NCBI GenBank assembly: GCA_964477525.1
Contig: CAYZHY010000015.1
Span: 1-45,417 of the forward strand
Source: PCC-9228 sp964477525
GTDB taxonomy: Bacteria > Cyanobacteriota > Cyanobacteriia > Cyanobacteriales > PCC-9228
Reading direction: 5' to 3'
Length of the DNA stretch: 45,417 nucleotides
Under the pieces are notes generated by a model that was given only the letters and a program-made list of their open reading frames with translations, made no database searches and had not been told where the DNA came from. The translations under genes were made by a program, and so were the position numbers. This document shows positions 7,808 through 17,548 of the stretch, piece after piece; positions within the stretch are counted from its first letter, which is position 1, and every line of letters starts with the position of its first letter.

Positions 7808-9541
7808 ATGCCCATGCTAGAACACGATGTTGCCATTGTTGGTGGTGGATTGGCTGGCTGTCGCGCGGCCTTAGAAATTGCCCGTCGCTCGCCCAATTTA
7901 AGCGTGGCGGTCATTGCCAAAACCCATCCCATCCGTTCCCACTCGGTTGCCGCCCAAGGAGGCATTGCCGCTACCCTCCAAAATATAGATAGCGAAGATA
8001 GTATTGAATCCCACGCTTTCGATACGGTCAAAGGTTCCGACTACCTAGCAGACCAAGATGCGGTGGAAATCCTGGCGCAGGAAGCCCCAGAGGTAGTCAT
8101 CGATTTGGAACACATGGGCGTTCTATTTTCTCGCCTCGAAGACGGCAAAATTGCCCAACGGGCCTTTGGCGGTCACACCCACAAACGCACCTGCTACGCA
8201 GCCGACAAAACCGGTCACGCCATTTTGCACGAGTTGGTGAACAACTTGCGTCGCTACGGAGTGACCATCTACGACGAATGGTATGTCATGCGCCTGCTGC
8301 AAGAAGAAGGGGAAACCAAAGGGTTGGTCATGTACCAACTGTTAGATGGTGAAATTGCCGTCTTGCGTGCCAAAGCTGTGATGCTGGCTACGGGAGGATA
8401 CGGTCGGGTTTTCAATACCACTTCTAACGATTTTGCCTCCACTGGCGATGGTTTGGCCATGGCAGCGCGCGCGGGAATTCCCCTGCAAGATATGGAATTC
8501 GTGCAGTTTCACCCCACGGGGTTGTATCCAGTGGGCGTCTTGATTTCCGAGGCAGTGCGCGGGGAAGGAGCTTATTTACGAAATAGCAACGGCGATCGCT
8601 TCATGGCTACCTACGCCCCCAGTAAAATGGAACTGGCCCCCCGGGATATTGCTTCCCGTGCCATTGCCCAAGAAATTCGCGAAGGTCGTGGCGTATATCC
8701 CGATGGTACACCAGGTGGCCCCTGCGTGTATCTGGATTTGCGCCATTTGGGCAAAGAAAAAATTATGAGCCGCATTCCGTTTTGCGCAGAAGAAGGGCAT
8801 CGTTTGTTGGGGTTGGATGCGGTAACGCAACCGTTTCCCGTGCGACCAACGGCTCACTATTCCATGGGAGGAATTCCTACCAATGTAGACGGGCAAGTGC
8901 GCTACAGTGGGAATACATTGGTACCAGGGTTGTTTGCCGCTGGGGAAGTGGCATGCGTTTCCGTGCATGGTGCCAATCGTCTGGGCAGCAATTCCTTGTT
9001 GGAATGCGTGGTATTTGGCAAACGGGCTGGAGAAGCGATCGCCAATTACGTTGGCAAGCGCAAAATGCCCGAAATTCGGGAAGAGAAGTATTTAGAAGCT
9101 GCCCAGAAACGGGTGCAAGGTTGGCTGGAAAATCCTGGAACCTACCGCATTCAAGAAATCAAACAGCAACTGCAGGATTGCATGAGCGAATACTGCGGTG
9201 TCTTTCGTTCCGAAGCTACGATGGCGGAAGGCATCGAAAAACTGCAACAAATTCAACAAAATATCGATCGCGTCTATCTCGACGATAAGGGCAAACTGTG
9301 GAATACAGAAATTATAGAAGCGTTGGAGCTACAGAACTTAGCTGTCGTCTCCCAAGTGATTCTGCATTCCGCCCTCGGTCGTCGGGAAAGTCGCGGTGCG
9401 CATTATCGGGAAGATTATCCCTTTCGAGACGATACGCACTTTTTGCAACATACCTTGGGTTATTATTCTCCTGCTGGTGTGGATGCGAAATATCAACCAG
9501 TCACAATTAAACAGTTTCAACCAGAAGAACGAACGTATTAA
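7808..9541 (+). CDS. sdhA: Succinate dehydrogenase/fumarate reductase flavoprotein subunit
   Basis: The 577-residue protein has a family-standard length. An FAD-binding Rossmann motif VGGGLAG is at residues 11-17. The segment RSHSVAAQGGIAA at 43-55 includes His45, the residue that carries covalent FAD in succinate dehydrogenases. Further marks are GGHTHKRTC, the catalytic-domain segment QFHPTGLYP, RPTAHYSMGGIP and HGANRLGSNSLLE. The C-terminal helical domain carries ALGRRESRGAHYREDYP. The enzyme oxidises succinate to fumarate and feeds electrons to plastoquinone in cyanobacterial membranes, closing the TCA cycle. The iron-sulfur subunit (sdhB) is not next to it, which is usual in cyanobacteria. 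L-aspartate oxidase (NadB) is a close paralogue, but the length, the HS-VAAQGG segment and the full C-terminal domain favour SdhA. The start could be ATG 7808 or 7814. Confidence 0.9.
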   Translation: MPMLEHDVAIVGGGLAGCRAALEIARRSPNLSVAVIAKTHPIRSHSVAAQGGIAATLQNIDSEDSIESHAFDTVKGSDYLADQDAVEILAQEAPEVVIDLEHMGVLFSRLEDGKIAQRAFGGHTHKRTCYAADKTGHAILHELVNNLRRYGVTIYDEWYVMRLLQEEGETKGLVMYQLLDGEIAVLRAKAVMLATGGYGRVFNTTSNDFASTGDGLAMAARAGIPLQDMEFVQFHPTGLYPVGVLISEAVRGEGAYLRNSNGDRFMATYAPSKMELAPRDIASRAIAQEIREGRGVYPDGTPGGPCVYLDLRHLGKEKIMSRIPFCAEEGHRLLGLDAVTQPFPVRPTAHYSMGGIPTNVDGQVRYSGNTLVPGLFAAGEVACVSVHGANRLGSNSLLECVVFGKRAGEAIANYVGKRKMPEIREEKYLEAAQKRVQGWLENPGTYRIQEIKQQLQDCMSEYCGVFRSEATMAEGIEKLQQIQQNIDRVYLDDKGKLWNTEIIEALELQNLAVVSQVILHSALGRRESRGAHYREDYPFRDDTHFLQHTLGYYSPAGVDAKYQPVTIKQFQPEERTY

Positions 9542-9552
9542 CTGGTGCTAAG

Positions 9553-9762
9553 CTAAGATGCCCAGTTGAACAGGCGGCTGACGATCGCCGGTACAGCCAA
9601 TAGGGCGAGTTTGAAAATGAGGGGAGTAAAAACGAGCGTAAAGCAAAGGCTAATGAAAGCAACGCCTGCCATGGCAAGTTTAATCATTTCTTCATTTGCA
9701 TTCACGCTCAGATATACAGCGAAAACGGTTACAGCTATGCTTGTTAAGCAAGAGATCAACAT
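9553..9762 (-). CDS. Small two-helix membrane protein, 69 aa
   Basis: The whole protein is nearly two hydrophobic helices: residues about 2-20 (MLISCLTSIAVTVFAVYLS) and about 28-62, joined by a short acidic loop NANEEM. It is convergent with sdhA, ending 11 bases after the sdhA stop. A conserved family is not certain, but the composition is typical of real small cyanobacterial membrane proteins. The alternative plus-strand frame across the same bases is more basic and less plausible. Function unknown. Confidence 0.55.
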   Translation of the reverse strand: MLISCLTSIAVTVFAVYLSVNANEEMIKLAMAGVAFISLCFTLVFTPLIFKLALLAVPAIVSRLFNWAS

Positions 9763-10140
9763 ATTGATAGTCCTAAAAACGATACTCTACTTCGGTATTG
9801 TTGGGGTTGCTAGGTAATTTACCTTTCGATCTGGTGCACCCTTCGACAAGCTCAGGGTGAAAGGTTCTCCCCATTCTTTGGTGGATTGTTGCTACTAAAG
9901 TGGGGAAAATGGCAGAGATAAAAACCATTCGCTTATCTAGCTTCGTGTCATATGTTACAACTTGATTCAAGAATGTCAATACGTATACAAAATTTTTTCG
10001 ATATTGTTTTTTGGGAGATTTCTGGCAATCGCATGGCCAACCCCCCTCAAATGACAGTGGATTGAGCGTTTCAATCTTTGTGCCAAAATGTAATAAATTC
10101 TTGACACGATACCCCTTTTATGCAGCGAGGTCATTTCCCA
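9763..10140. other. Intergenic region with a short palindromic repeat
   Basis: About 380 bases without a gene. It holds the dispersed hairpin repeat at 9837-9859 (CACCCT and AGGGTG arms), and AT-rich sequence near 9990-10010. Both flanking genes are on the minus strand, so this should carry the promoter of the small membrane gene and the 3' end of the malic enzyme transcript, but no T-tailed hairpin is evident. Confidence 0.5.
9837..9859. repeat. Short dispersed hairpin repeat (TTCGACAAGCTCAGG type)
   Basis: CACCCT (9837-9842) pairs with AGGGTG (9854-9859) around TCGACAAGCTC. It is the partner form of the repeat at 7706-7725. Sequences of this type are scattered through intergenic DNA of many bacteria. 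Confidence 0.55.
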
Positions 10141-11532
10141 TTAAAAACCGGCAATGCCTTCGTTACGAGCTGCTTGACGCACGGCAGCAGCTACAGCAGT
10201 AACCACTCGCTCGTCAAAAACGGAAGGAATCACATTATCGCGGTGGAGATGGGAAGGCGAAATCAAAGAAGCAATGGCATTGGCAGCTTCCAAACACATG
10301 GTGGCGGTAATTTTGTTGGCGCGGGAATCTAACGCCCCGCGAAATATCCCGGGAAATGCCAAGACATTGTTAATTTGATTGGGATAGTCGCTACGACCCG
10401 TTGCCATCACGGCTACATCGGCTGATACCAACTCCGGCTGAATTTCCGGAATGGGATTGGCCATCGCCAGCACAATGGCATCGCTGGTCATGGTTTTGAC
10501 CATTTCTGGGGTTAGCACGCCTGGCACCGAAACGCCGATAAACACATCGCTGCCGTTGACCGCATCTGCCAGCGAACCCGATTCGGAACTGGCAAATTCC
10601 TGTTTTTGGGGGGTGAGATTTGGTCGGTCTTTAGAAACAATCCCCTTAGAATCGCACAGCAAGATTTGCCCGGCACCCGCTTGCCGCAACAACCGGGAAA
10701 TGGCAACACCGGCAGCACCAGCGCCGTTGATGGTAATACGCACCTCGGCTAGGGATTTATTGACCAATTTCAGGGAATTAAACAAAGCGGCTAGGGTGAC
10801 AATGGCGGTGCCGTTTTGGTCGTCGTGAAAGACGGGAATGTCAATTTCTTCGTGCAAGCGGTTTTCAATTTCAAAGCAGCGGGGTGCGGAAATATCTTCT
10901 AAATTCACGCCTCCGAAAACGGGAGCAATATTTTTCACGGTTTGGATAATTTCTTCGGTATCTTGGGTAGCCAAACAAATAGGAAAGGCATCCAAATTGG
11001 CAAAGTTTTTAAAGAGCATGGCTTTGCCTTCCATCACGGGTAAGGCACCTGATGCTCCTAGGTTACCCAATCCCAAAACGGCACTACCATCGGTAACGAT
11101 CGCGACGGTGTTTTGTTTGATGGTGAGTTGGTAAACCTGTTCGGGGTCTTGGGCAATGGCTTTGCAAATTCTACCCACGCCGGGGGTATATGCCATGGCT
11201 AGGTCAGCTTGGGTTTTTAAGGGGATTTTGCCGACAATGGAAATTTTACCCCCTTGGTGCAGGTTGAAAGTGCGATCGTAAACGCTCAATACTTGAATGT
11301 CGGTAACGGCTTTCACCGCATCGACGATTTTTTCGGCGTGTTCGGAACTGGAGGCATCGACGCTGATTTCTCGGGTGGTGTGGGTATGGGTTTGTTCGTT
11401 GAGCGTAATTTGCCCGAGGTTGCCCCCAACTTCGGCGATGGCTTGGGTAACGCTTGCCAGCATCCCAGCTCGATTGGGTAGTTGCAAGCGAATGGTAACG
11501 CTAAAGCTGGAAGTGGGGTTTAAGTTGACCAT
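10141..11532 (-). CDS. NAD(P)-dependent malic enzyme with N-terminal ACT domain
   Basis: Residues about 11-85 form an ACT domain (SVTIRLQLPNRAGMLASVTQ), a small-molecule-binding regulatory fold. Residues about 95-463 are the malic enzyme core: the tyrosine/lysine segment AYTPGVG, VTDGSAVLGLGNLG at 146-159, the metal-binding EDISAP (212-217) and FHDDQNGTA (235-243), and a Rossmann motif INGAGAAG near 268-275. The enzyme converts malate to pyruvate and CO2 and yields NAD(P)H. The ACT-fused form is typical of cyanobacteria. I chose ATG 11532 (MVNLNPTSSF, 463 aa) because the ACT fold starts right after it; the frame stays open to 11613, but that extension has no family resemblance. No good Shine-Dalgarno is seen for either start. 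Confidence 0.9.
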   Translation of the reverse strand: MVNLNPTSSFSVTIRLQLPNRAGMLASVTQAIAEVGGNLGQITLNEQTHTHTTREISVDASSSEHAEKIVDAVKAVTDIQVLSVYDRTFNLHQGGKISIVGKIPLKTQADLAMAYTPGVGRICKAIAQDPEQVYQLTIKQNTVAIVTDGSAVLGLGNLGASGALPVMEGKAMLFKNFANLDAFPICLATQDTEEIIQTVKNIAPVFGGVNLEDISAPRCFEIENRLHEEIDIPVFHDDQNGTAIVTLAALFNSLKLVNKSLAEVRITINGAGAAGVAISRLLRQAGAGQILLCDSKGIVSKDRPNLTPQKQEFASSESGSLADAVNGSDVFIGVSVPGVLTPEMVKTMTSDAIVLAMANPIPEIQPELVSADVAVMATGRSDYPNQINNVLAFPGIFRGALDSRANKITATMCLEAANAIASLISPSHLHRDNVIPSVFDERVVTAVAAAVRQAARNEGIAGF

Positions 11533-11882
11533 GATGCTTTGATTGCGATTTGGGTTGTATTTTGCTGTTGTCCGAGCTTTTGATTGTACCGGATCTGACA
11601 CAGAAAAAAACAAGATGGGGAATGGGTTTGTTAGGTTTTCATGAATTAGGGCGTGCAGGGGATGGCAGATGGCAAGATCGAAAATTGGGAAAATTTATGG
11701 ATGCTCCCTTGTTAAAGAAACGAAATAATTGAATGGGGTTGGCTATTCAGCTGGAAAATCATTTGGTAGCAGGTGATTTTGGTAGCAATTTATACCGACC
11801 ATCAAAAAAAATAAATTAGGTTTTATGCAACCATGTAGAGATCAATACCAAAAAAGATGATACTCTACCATGGGGTTCGATT
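11533..11882. other. Divergent intergenic region
   Basis: About 350 bases between the malic enzyme (minus) and the diguanylate cyclase (plus). No gene is supported. It should hold both promoters. There is an A-run near 11804-11812 and generally AT-rich sequence towards the cyclase. Confidence 0.5.
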
Positions 11883-14800
11883 TTGCTGGTTGAAAGAAAA
11901 CTTTTGGCTTTGGAAAAAGCATCATTTCAAAAACGTTGCCATCGCCAACAAAAAGTTCGATGGTTGTCTGGCATAGTTGGGGGAGGCGTGTTGGCTTCTG
12001 TGCTGTTGTTGGGGCAGATGTGCTGGGGTGGAAAACGGTTGCAGGTATACCAGCGTGCCAATTCTACAACAATTCAGATAGGGGGTCGCAATACGATCGT
12101 TTGGTATCGCCACTTACTGACATGGGCGCCAACAAATGCTACCAACAAATACGATCGTGTGGGCAACTCTCCTTGGCTGACATCGCTTTCCCTCGGTTCT
12201 CCAGCCATCATTTTGAATATTGGTTCTGGGGTGGCAATGGTTCTTTTGTTGGTTGCTGGCTTGAGCGTTATTTTGTTGGTGGTTGTCGCTAGATTGTTAC
12301 AAATTGCGATCGCGAAGTTACACAAGATAGAAACAAAAAACCAACAATTGGTTCGCGAACTGGGAAAACATCAGGAAATGGAAACCGCTTTCAAAGAACG
12401 CCACCAACATTTAGAATCTTGGTTGCAAGCGACCAACGAACAACTGCAATATACCCAAACTCAGTTGCAAGAGGAAGTAGCAACTCGCAAACAAAAGGAA
12501 CGGCAATACTTACAAACGCAAGATACCTTGCTTTTGTTTGAGCATTTGGTAGCGGCTTTAATTGATAGTGTCTCCAATAGAGCGTTTATCGAACGGGCAT
12601 TGCAGTTTTTGGGCGATCGCTTTTTCCCCGATTCCCGACTCACTTATATCGTAGAAACAGAAGCTGGTTGGCAAGTGCTGGATTGCATGGCACCGGAAAG
12701 CCACCGTGCAACCAACTGGGAAAACCACGATCTTCTGACATTATTGAAAAAAACAGATTACCTGCAACGGCTACCTACCGGCAAACCTCTAGCGATTGCA
12801 GACATTAAAAATTGGCTGGATGCGCGAAACAATAACAACTCGCTAGTTACCACCGAACTAGCAACTTCTCAAGCTGTTTTGTTGGTTCCTTTGCCAGGTT
12901 GCGAAGGAAGGGATTTTTTATGCGTGGATTCTACGGTGGTTCGTGAATGGCATGCCACCGAAATTTCCCTTTTAACACAAGTGGCTGACTACATGCGTTT
13001 AGCCAGTCAAAAAGCGGCTTTAACCCAAAAATTGAACGAAACGGAAATAGCCAAACAAGAACGGGAAGCGCGTTTTCGACAAATGGCAGAAAACGTGCAA
13101 GAAGTCTTTTGGGTGGCAACGCCAGAGCGAAAACAAGTGCTGTATGTCAGCCATGCTTACGAAACCATTTGGGGTCGCCAGCGTCAATCTTTATACGAAG
13201 CACCTTATGCTTGGTTGGAAACCATTCATAACAGCGATCGCGAACGAGTGGCCGCTCGGCTGGCGCAACCGCTGGTTGGGGAATGTACCCAAGAATATCG
13301 CATCGTTCGTCCCGATGGCAAGGTAGTTTGGATCCGCGATCGCGCTTTTCCCATTTACGACGAAAACGCAAAAATTTCCCGTATTGCTGGTATTGCTACC
13401 GATATCAGCGAACGCAAATACGCGCAAATGGAAGCGCAACTTTTACAAACCATTAACCAATCCATTCATAGCACGGGAAGTTTTCCAGATACTTTGGTCG
13501 TAGTGCTTTCCCAAATCTGTCACCTCACCGGCTGGGATTATGCAGAAGCTTGGATTCCCGATGGGGAAGTTTTGAAACTTGCTTGTGGTTGGTACGGCGA
13601 ACGTTGGGAGTTGGAAAGTTTTTATCAGAACAATATCGATTTGGTTTTTTCCTTTGGGGAAGGGTTGCCAGGAACGGTCTGGCATTCGGCACAACCCAAG
13701 TGGCTGTACGATTTACCACAGGAGGAATGGCAACATTCTTACCACTTGCACGCAGCCATAGAGGTGGGTTTGCAATCTGGTTTGGGGGTACCCATTGTTA
13801 GTAACGAACAAGCGATCGCGGTCTTTCTATTTTTCTCCTATCAAACCCATCCCGAAGATATGCAGTTGCTCGATTTGGTGGCCACCCTTGCCGACCAACT
13901 GGGCTTGATTTTAACTCAAAAACAGTTTGAAACCAAATTGCAAGAGCGGGAAGAGGTGTTGCGGTTGTTTGTGGAACACAATCCCGCTGCTGTGGCCATG
14001 TTAGACCAGCAAATGCGTTATTTGGTAGCTAGCCGTCGCTGGCTGCAAGATTACGATTTGGGCGATATTGATATTGTAGGGCGATCGCACTACGACCTCT
14101 TTCCCGATTTGGCAACTCACTGGCGAACCATCCACAAAAGTTGCTTGCGAGGAGAAGTACAATCCTGTGAAGAAGAACCATTTCCCCGCGCGGATGGTTC
14201 TTTAGAGTGGCTGCGTTGGGAGATGCATCCTTGGTATGACAAAACCCACATCGGCGGCATTATCATGTTTTCGGAAATTATTACCCAGCGCAAGCAAGCA
14301 GAAGCCGAACTGCAACGCACCAACGAACAGCTACAAACGTCTGTAGAAAAGCTAGAACAAAACAATCGAGAAATTACGCTTTTAGGGCAGTTAAGCGAAA
14401 TTTTACAAGCTTGTTTGCATTTAGAAGAAGCCTATCAAGCGATCGAGTCTTTCTTACCACCTTTGTTTCCTTACTGTAGTGGCAGCGTTTATATTCTCAA
14501 TCAAGATAATTATCTAGCTGATGCTATTGCTACTTGGGGAGAATGTGTTGGCAGCGAAGCTGTTTTTTATCCGAACGACTGTTGGGCATTGCGCCAGTGG
14601 CACCCTCATTTTACCAACCACAGTCAGGACCAACTTTTGTGCAACCACATGTATTCCGAGCAAGTGGCGGAATCTTTGTGCGTTCCCATGACCGCTCAAG
14701 GCAAGGCTTTGGGTTTGTTGCATTTAAATGGTTACCAACATGGCATTTTAACGGAAGACCGACAGCAATTTGCGGTGACGGTTTCGGAACACATGTCGCT

Positions 14801-15356
14801 GGCGCTGGCAAATTTAACGTTGCGGGAAACCTTGCAACGCCAAAGCATTCGCGACGGTTTGACGGGGTTATACAATCGCCGCTATTTGGAAGAGGTTTTG
14901 GAGCAGGAAATTCACCGCGCCCGGCGCAAAACCCAATCTGTGGCGATTTTGATGGTGGATATCGACCATTTTAAGCGATTTAACGATAATTTCGGTCACG
15001 AGGTTGGGGATGCGGTGTTGCAGGAAGTTGGGAAGTTGTTAATGCAAAATATTCGCCCTGGGGATATTGCCTGTCGTTACGGCGGCGAGGAGATGACGTT
15101 AATTTTGCTAGACGCTGATGTAACAGTAGCAAAACAGCAAGCCGAAAAAATTCGCAAAGCCATCAAACAGTTGCGGTTGGAATACCATCCACCGCAGTTG
15201 GGTTCGATTACGGTATCGTTGGGGGTGGCTTGTTTTCCCATTCATGGAAATTCTGGTTCGGCGATTATTCAAGTGGCAGATGCGGCTTTGTATACGGCGA
15301 AGGCACAAGGGCGCGATCGCGCGGTGGTGGCTCGAACTCGCGGTTTTCAGTCTTAG
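11883..15356 (+). CDS. Membrane-bound GAF/PAS sensor diguanylate cyclase (GGDEF)
   Basis: The 1157-residue protein has two membrane helices (about 27-48 and 113-138), then a coiled-coil linker (about 145-210). Sensor domains follow in the order GAF (about 218-385), PAS/PAC (about 395-510; FRQMAENVQEVFWVATPE), GAF (about 518-677; LTGWDYAEAWIPDGE), PAS/PAC (about 692-810) and GAF (about 830-980). A GGDEF domain closes the protein (about 990-1155; RDGLTGLYNRRYLEE). The active-site motif is GGEE at 1067-1070 and should be active. An inhibitory I-site RPGD lies at 1058-1061, exactly five residues upstream, so product feedback by c-di-GMP is expected. There is no EAL or HD-GYP domain. No chromophore Cys-His pair typical of phytochrome GAFs is obvious. 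The start is TTG 11883; it is uncertain, as no ATG precedes the first helix. Confidence 0.88.
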   Translation: MLVERKLLALEKASFQKRCHRQQKVRWLSGIVGGGVLASVLLLGQMCWGGKRLQVYQRANSTTIQIGGRNTIVWYRHLLTWAPTNATNKYDRVGNSPWLTSLSLGSPAIILNIGSGVAMVLLLVAGLSVILLVVVARLLQIAIAKLHKIETKNQQLVRELGKHQEMETAFKERHQHLESWLQATNEQLQYTQTQLQEEVATRKQKERQYLQTQDTLLLFEHLVAALIDSVSNRAFIERALQFLGDRFFPDSRLTYIVETEAGWQVLDCMAPESHRATNWENHDLLTLLKKTDYLQRLPTGKPLAIADIKNWLDARNNNNSLVTTELATSQAVLLVPLPGCEGRDFLCVDSTVVREWHATEISLLTQVADYMRLASQKAALTQKLNETEIAKQEREARFRQMAENVQEVFWVATPERKQVLYVSHAYETIWGRQRQSLYEAPYAWLETIHNSDRERVAARLAQPLVGECTQEYRIVRPDGKVVWIRDRAFPIYDENAKISRIAGIATDISERKYAQMEAQLLQTINQSIHSTGSFPDTLVVVLSQICHLTGWDYAEAWIPDGEVLKLACGWYGERWELESFYQNNIDLVFSFGEGLPGTVWHSAQPKWLYDLPQEEWQHSYHLHAAIEVGLQSGLGVPIVSNEQAIAVFLFFSYQTHPEDMQLLDLVATLADQLGLILTQKQFETKLQEREEVLRLFVEHNPAAVAMLDQQMRYLVASRRWLQDYDLGDIDIVGRSHYDLFPDLATHWRTIHKSCLRGEVQSCEEEPFPRADGSLEWLRWEMHPWYDKTHIGGIIMFSEIITQRKQAEAELQRTNEQLQTSVEKLEQNNREITLLGQLSEILQACLHLEEAYQAIESFLPPLFPYCSGSVYILNQDNYLADAIATWGECVGSEAVFYPNDCWALRQWHPHFTNHSQDQLLCNHMYSEQVAESLCVPMTAQGKALGLLHLNGYQHGILTEDRQQFAVTVSEHMSLALANLTLRETLQRQSIRDGLTGLYNRRYLEEVLEQEIHRARRKTQSVAILMVDIDHFKRFNDNFGHEVGDAVLQEVGKLLMQNIRPGDIACRYGGEEMTLILLDADVTVAKQQAEKIRKAIKQLRLEYHPPQLGSITVSLGVACFPIHGNSGSAIIQVADAALYTAKAQGRDRAVVARTRGFQS

Positions 15357-15462
15357 AGCGTGGGAGCTTACCGAGCGTGGCGGCGTGGGAGAAAAAAGCG
15401 ATCGCATTTTGATGGGAAAACTTGGTTACGAACCGTCGCAACCCTGCATAATTTTCCATGTG

Positions 15463-15690
15463 GTCGGTCTCTCCCGTTCTCTGATTTCGGTAGGGGTTCC
15501 CAGCGTGGTGGTGTCGTTGCGATCGGTTCCCGATACGCCGACAGCCGAGTTGATGGTAGAATTTTACCGGCAGCTAGACCAGGGCCAAGACAAAGGGCAA
15601 GCGTTGTGCCAGGCGATGTTGGCGACCATGGAAAAATATTCCCATCCCAGAAATTGAGCGGCGTTTACGCTGTTGGGCGCGGCCAAATCA
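15463..15690 (+). pseudogene. Remnant of a CHAT (caspase-like) protease C-terminus
   Basis: The plus frame reads GLSRSLISVGVPSVVVSLRS, then VPDTPTAELMVEFYRQLDQG, then DKGQALCQAMLATMEKYSHP. This is the conserved last third of a CHAT domain as found in TPR-CHAT proteins. At 15655-15657 a TGA replaces the invariant Trp of the HPR-x-WAAF motif. Reading through gives AAFTLLG, the normal end of the domain. Upstream of 15463 the frame has no CHAT similarity and runs into the end of the diguanylate cyclase gene. The catalytic His and Cys parts and all TPRs are missing, so this is a dead 3' fragment, probably left by deletion or recombination. It may derive from the same family as the PPC-TPR gene at the left edge. 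Confidence 0.82.
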
Positions 15691-15775
15691 TCCCGAATTT
15701 GTGGCAAAATGCAAAATGCACGGAGGCAAGGGCATTTTTGGCCTGTTTTCCTTTTCGTATTCAGTATATTTTTTG

Positions 15776-17548
15776 ATGATGAAAATCCGTATTTGGCATC
15801 GCTGGTTGGCGATTTTTTTGGTAGTCTTGAGTACCTTGGCGGTTTCTGGTTGCGATTTGGACCGGTTTAAAACGACTGCTGCCCAACAACCCCAACTGAT
15901 TGATAGCGTTCTCAGCGAACCCAAAACGTTTAATGCTGCCCTCAGCAACGAATCTCCCAATATTTTTGGCTTAACTTACGAGGGATTGGTTACCCAAAAT
16001 TACAATACCCAGGAAATCGAACCGGCATTAGCCGAATCTTGGCGGATTTCTGAAAACAAAAAGGAAATTATCTTTACTTTGCGGGAAGGGTTGCAATGGT
16101 CGGATGGGGAACCTCTCACCGCTGCCGATGTGGATTTTACGTTCAATCGGATTTATTTTAACGAGGATATTCCCACCAGTACCCGCGATGTGTTGCGGAT
16201 TGGTAAGGAAGGCAAATTACCGGAAGTGACTCAAATTAGCGATCGCGAAGTCAAATTCACCGTTCCCCAACCCTTTGCCCCGTTTTTGCGTACCATTGGC
16301 AGCATCACCATTTTACCCAAACATGCCCTAGAAGATACGTTGCAACCTACCGAAGGGGAAGAACTACCGTTTTTATCAACTTGGGGCATCGATACCGACC
16401 CGCAAAAGATTGTTTTTAGCGGTCCTTACGTACTAGAACAATACCAAACCAGCCAACGCTTGCAATTTCGCCGCAATCCCTACTACTGGCGCGAAGACCA
16501 ACAGGGCAATTCCCAACCCTACATCGAACGTATCAATTGGGAAATTGTGGAAAATCAGGATACGGCGTTGCTGCAATTTCGTTCTGGTGGTTTGGATGTC
16601 GTTGACGTTCCTCCCCAGAATTTTGCCCTGTTAAAACAGGAAGAAGACCGCAACAATTTTTCTATTTATAACGGCGGTCCCGCCGCTTCTAAATCTTTTC
16701 TTTTCTTCAACCTCAATCGCGCTAGCCGTGACGGCGAACCCCTGGTTACGCCCTACAAATCTCGTTGGTTTACGAATGTCAAATTCCGCCGTGCTATTGC
16801 TTATGGCATCAATCGCTCTAAAATGCTGAACAATATCTTTCGCGGTTTGGGGCAAAAACAGCACTCGCCAATTTCCGTGCAAAGTCCTTACTATTATTCG
16901 CCAGAAGAAGGATTGAAAACCTACGATTACGACCCGGAAAAAGCGAAGGAGTTGCTGTTTTCTATTGGATTTCAAACCAACGAAAATGGCGAAATGTACG
17001 ACGGTGAAGGGCATCGCGTAGAGTTTACTTTGCTAACCAATGCTGGCAACCAAACTCGGGAGTCTATGGGGGCACAAATCAAACAAGATTTAGCCGATCT
17101 TGGTATTAAAGTGAATTTCCAACCGATTGCTTTTAATACTCTAGTTTCTAAATTAAGCAATACCCGCGATTGGGAATGCGTGATTTTGGGATTGACGGGT
17201 GGTGTGGAACCCAATAACGGTGCCAATGTTTGGTTGCCGGAAGCTCGCTTGCACATGTTCAATCAAGGTCCGCAAAGGGAAGACTCACCTTTAGAAGGTT
17301 GGAAAGTTGCTGATTGGGAACGAAAAATTGGTGATTTGTACATTCAAGGGGCGCAGGAGTTAAATGAGGAAAAACGCAAGGAAATTTATGCCAAAACCCA
17401 GCAACTGACTCAGGAATATTTGCCGTTTATTTATTTGGTTAATCCGCTTTCTATGGCGGCGATTCGCGATCGCGTTCGAGGGGTCGAATATTCAGCGTTA
17501 GGCGGTGCGTTTTGGAACGTTCACGAGTTAAGAATTACTGAAAATTAG
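15776..17548 (+). CDS. ABC transporter substrate-binding lipoprotein, family 5 (oligopeptide/nickel type)
   Basis: The product is 590 residues. It has a lipoprotein signal (WLAIFLVVLSTLAVSGC), with the lipobox VSGC and lipidated Cys26. The mature part is an SBP_bac_5 protein: NESPNIFGLTYEGLVT, the family hallmark AESWRISENKKEIIFTLREG, DGEPLTAADVDFTFNR, and the late lobe KFRRAIAYGINRSKML and YDPEKAKELL. Such proteins bind peptides or similar solutes in the periplasm and deliver them to a Dpp/Opp-type permease; no permease or ATPase gene is adjacent, as is common in cyanobacteria. The start is ATG 15776 or 15779. The frame is open upstream to 15701, but that part would bury the signal peptide and overlaps the CHAT remnant. 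Confidence 0.9.
   Translation: MMKIRIWHRWLAIFLVVLSTLAVSGCDLDRFKTTAAQQPQLIDSVLSEPKTFNAALSNESPNIFGLTYEGLVTQNYNTQEIEPALAESWRISENKKEIIFTLREGLQWSDGEPLTAADVDFTFNRIYFNEDIPTSTRDVLRIGKEGKLPEVTQISDREVKFTVPQPFAPFLRTIGSITILPKHALEDTLQPTEGEELPFLSTWGIDTDPQKIVFSGPYVLEQYQTSQRLQFRRNPYYWREDQQGNSQPYIERINWEIVENQDTALLQFRSGGLDVVDVPPQNFALLKQEEDRNNFSIYNGGPAASKSFLFFNLNRASRDGEPLVTPYKSRWFTNVKFRRAIAYGINRSKMLNNIFRGLGQKQHSPISVQSPYYYSPEEGLKTYDYDPEKAKELLFSIGFQTNENGEMYDGEGHRVEFTLLTNAGNQTRESMGAQIKQDLADLGIKVNFQPIAFNTLVSKLSNTRDWECVILGLTGGVEPNNGANVWLPEARLHMFNQGPQREDSPLEGWKVADWERKIGDLYIQGAQELNEEKRKEIYAKTQQLTQEYLPFIYLVNPLSMAAIRDRVRGVEYSALGGAFWNVHELRITEN

Noticed and set aside
10011..10332. Plus-strand frames at the end of the malic enzyme gene
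   Set aside because: Antisense shadows of a well-conserved enzyme; the part outside the gene has no support.
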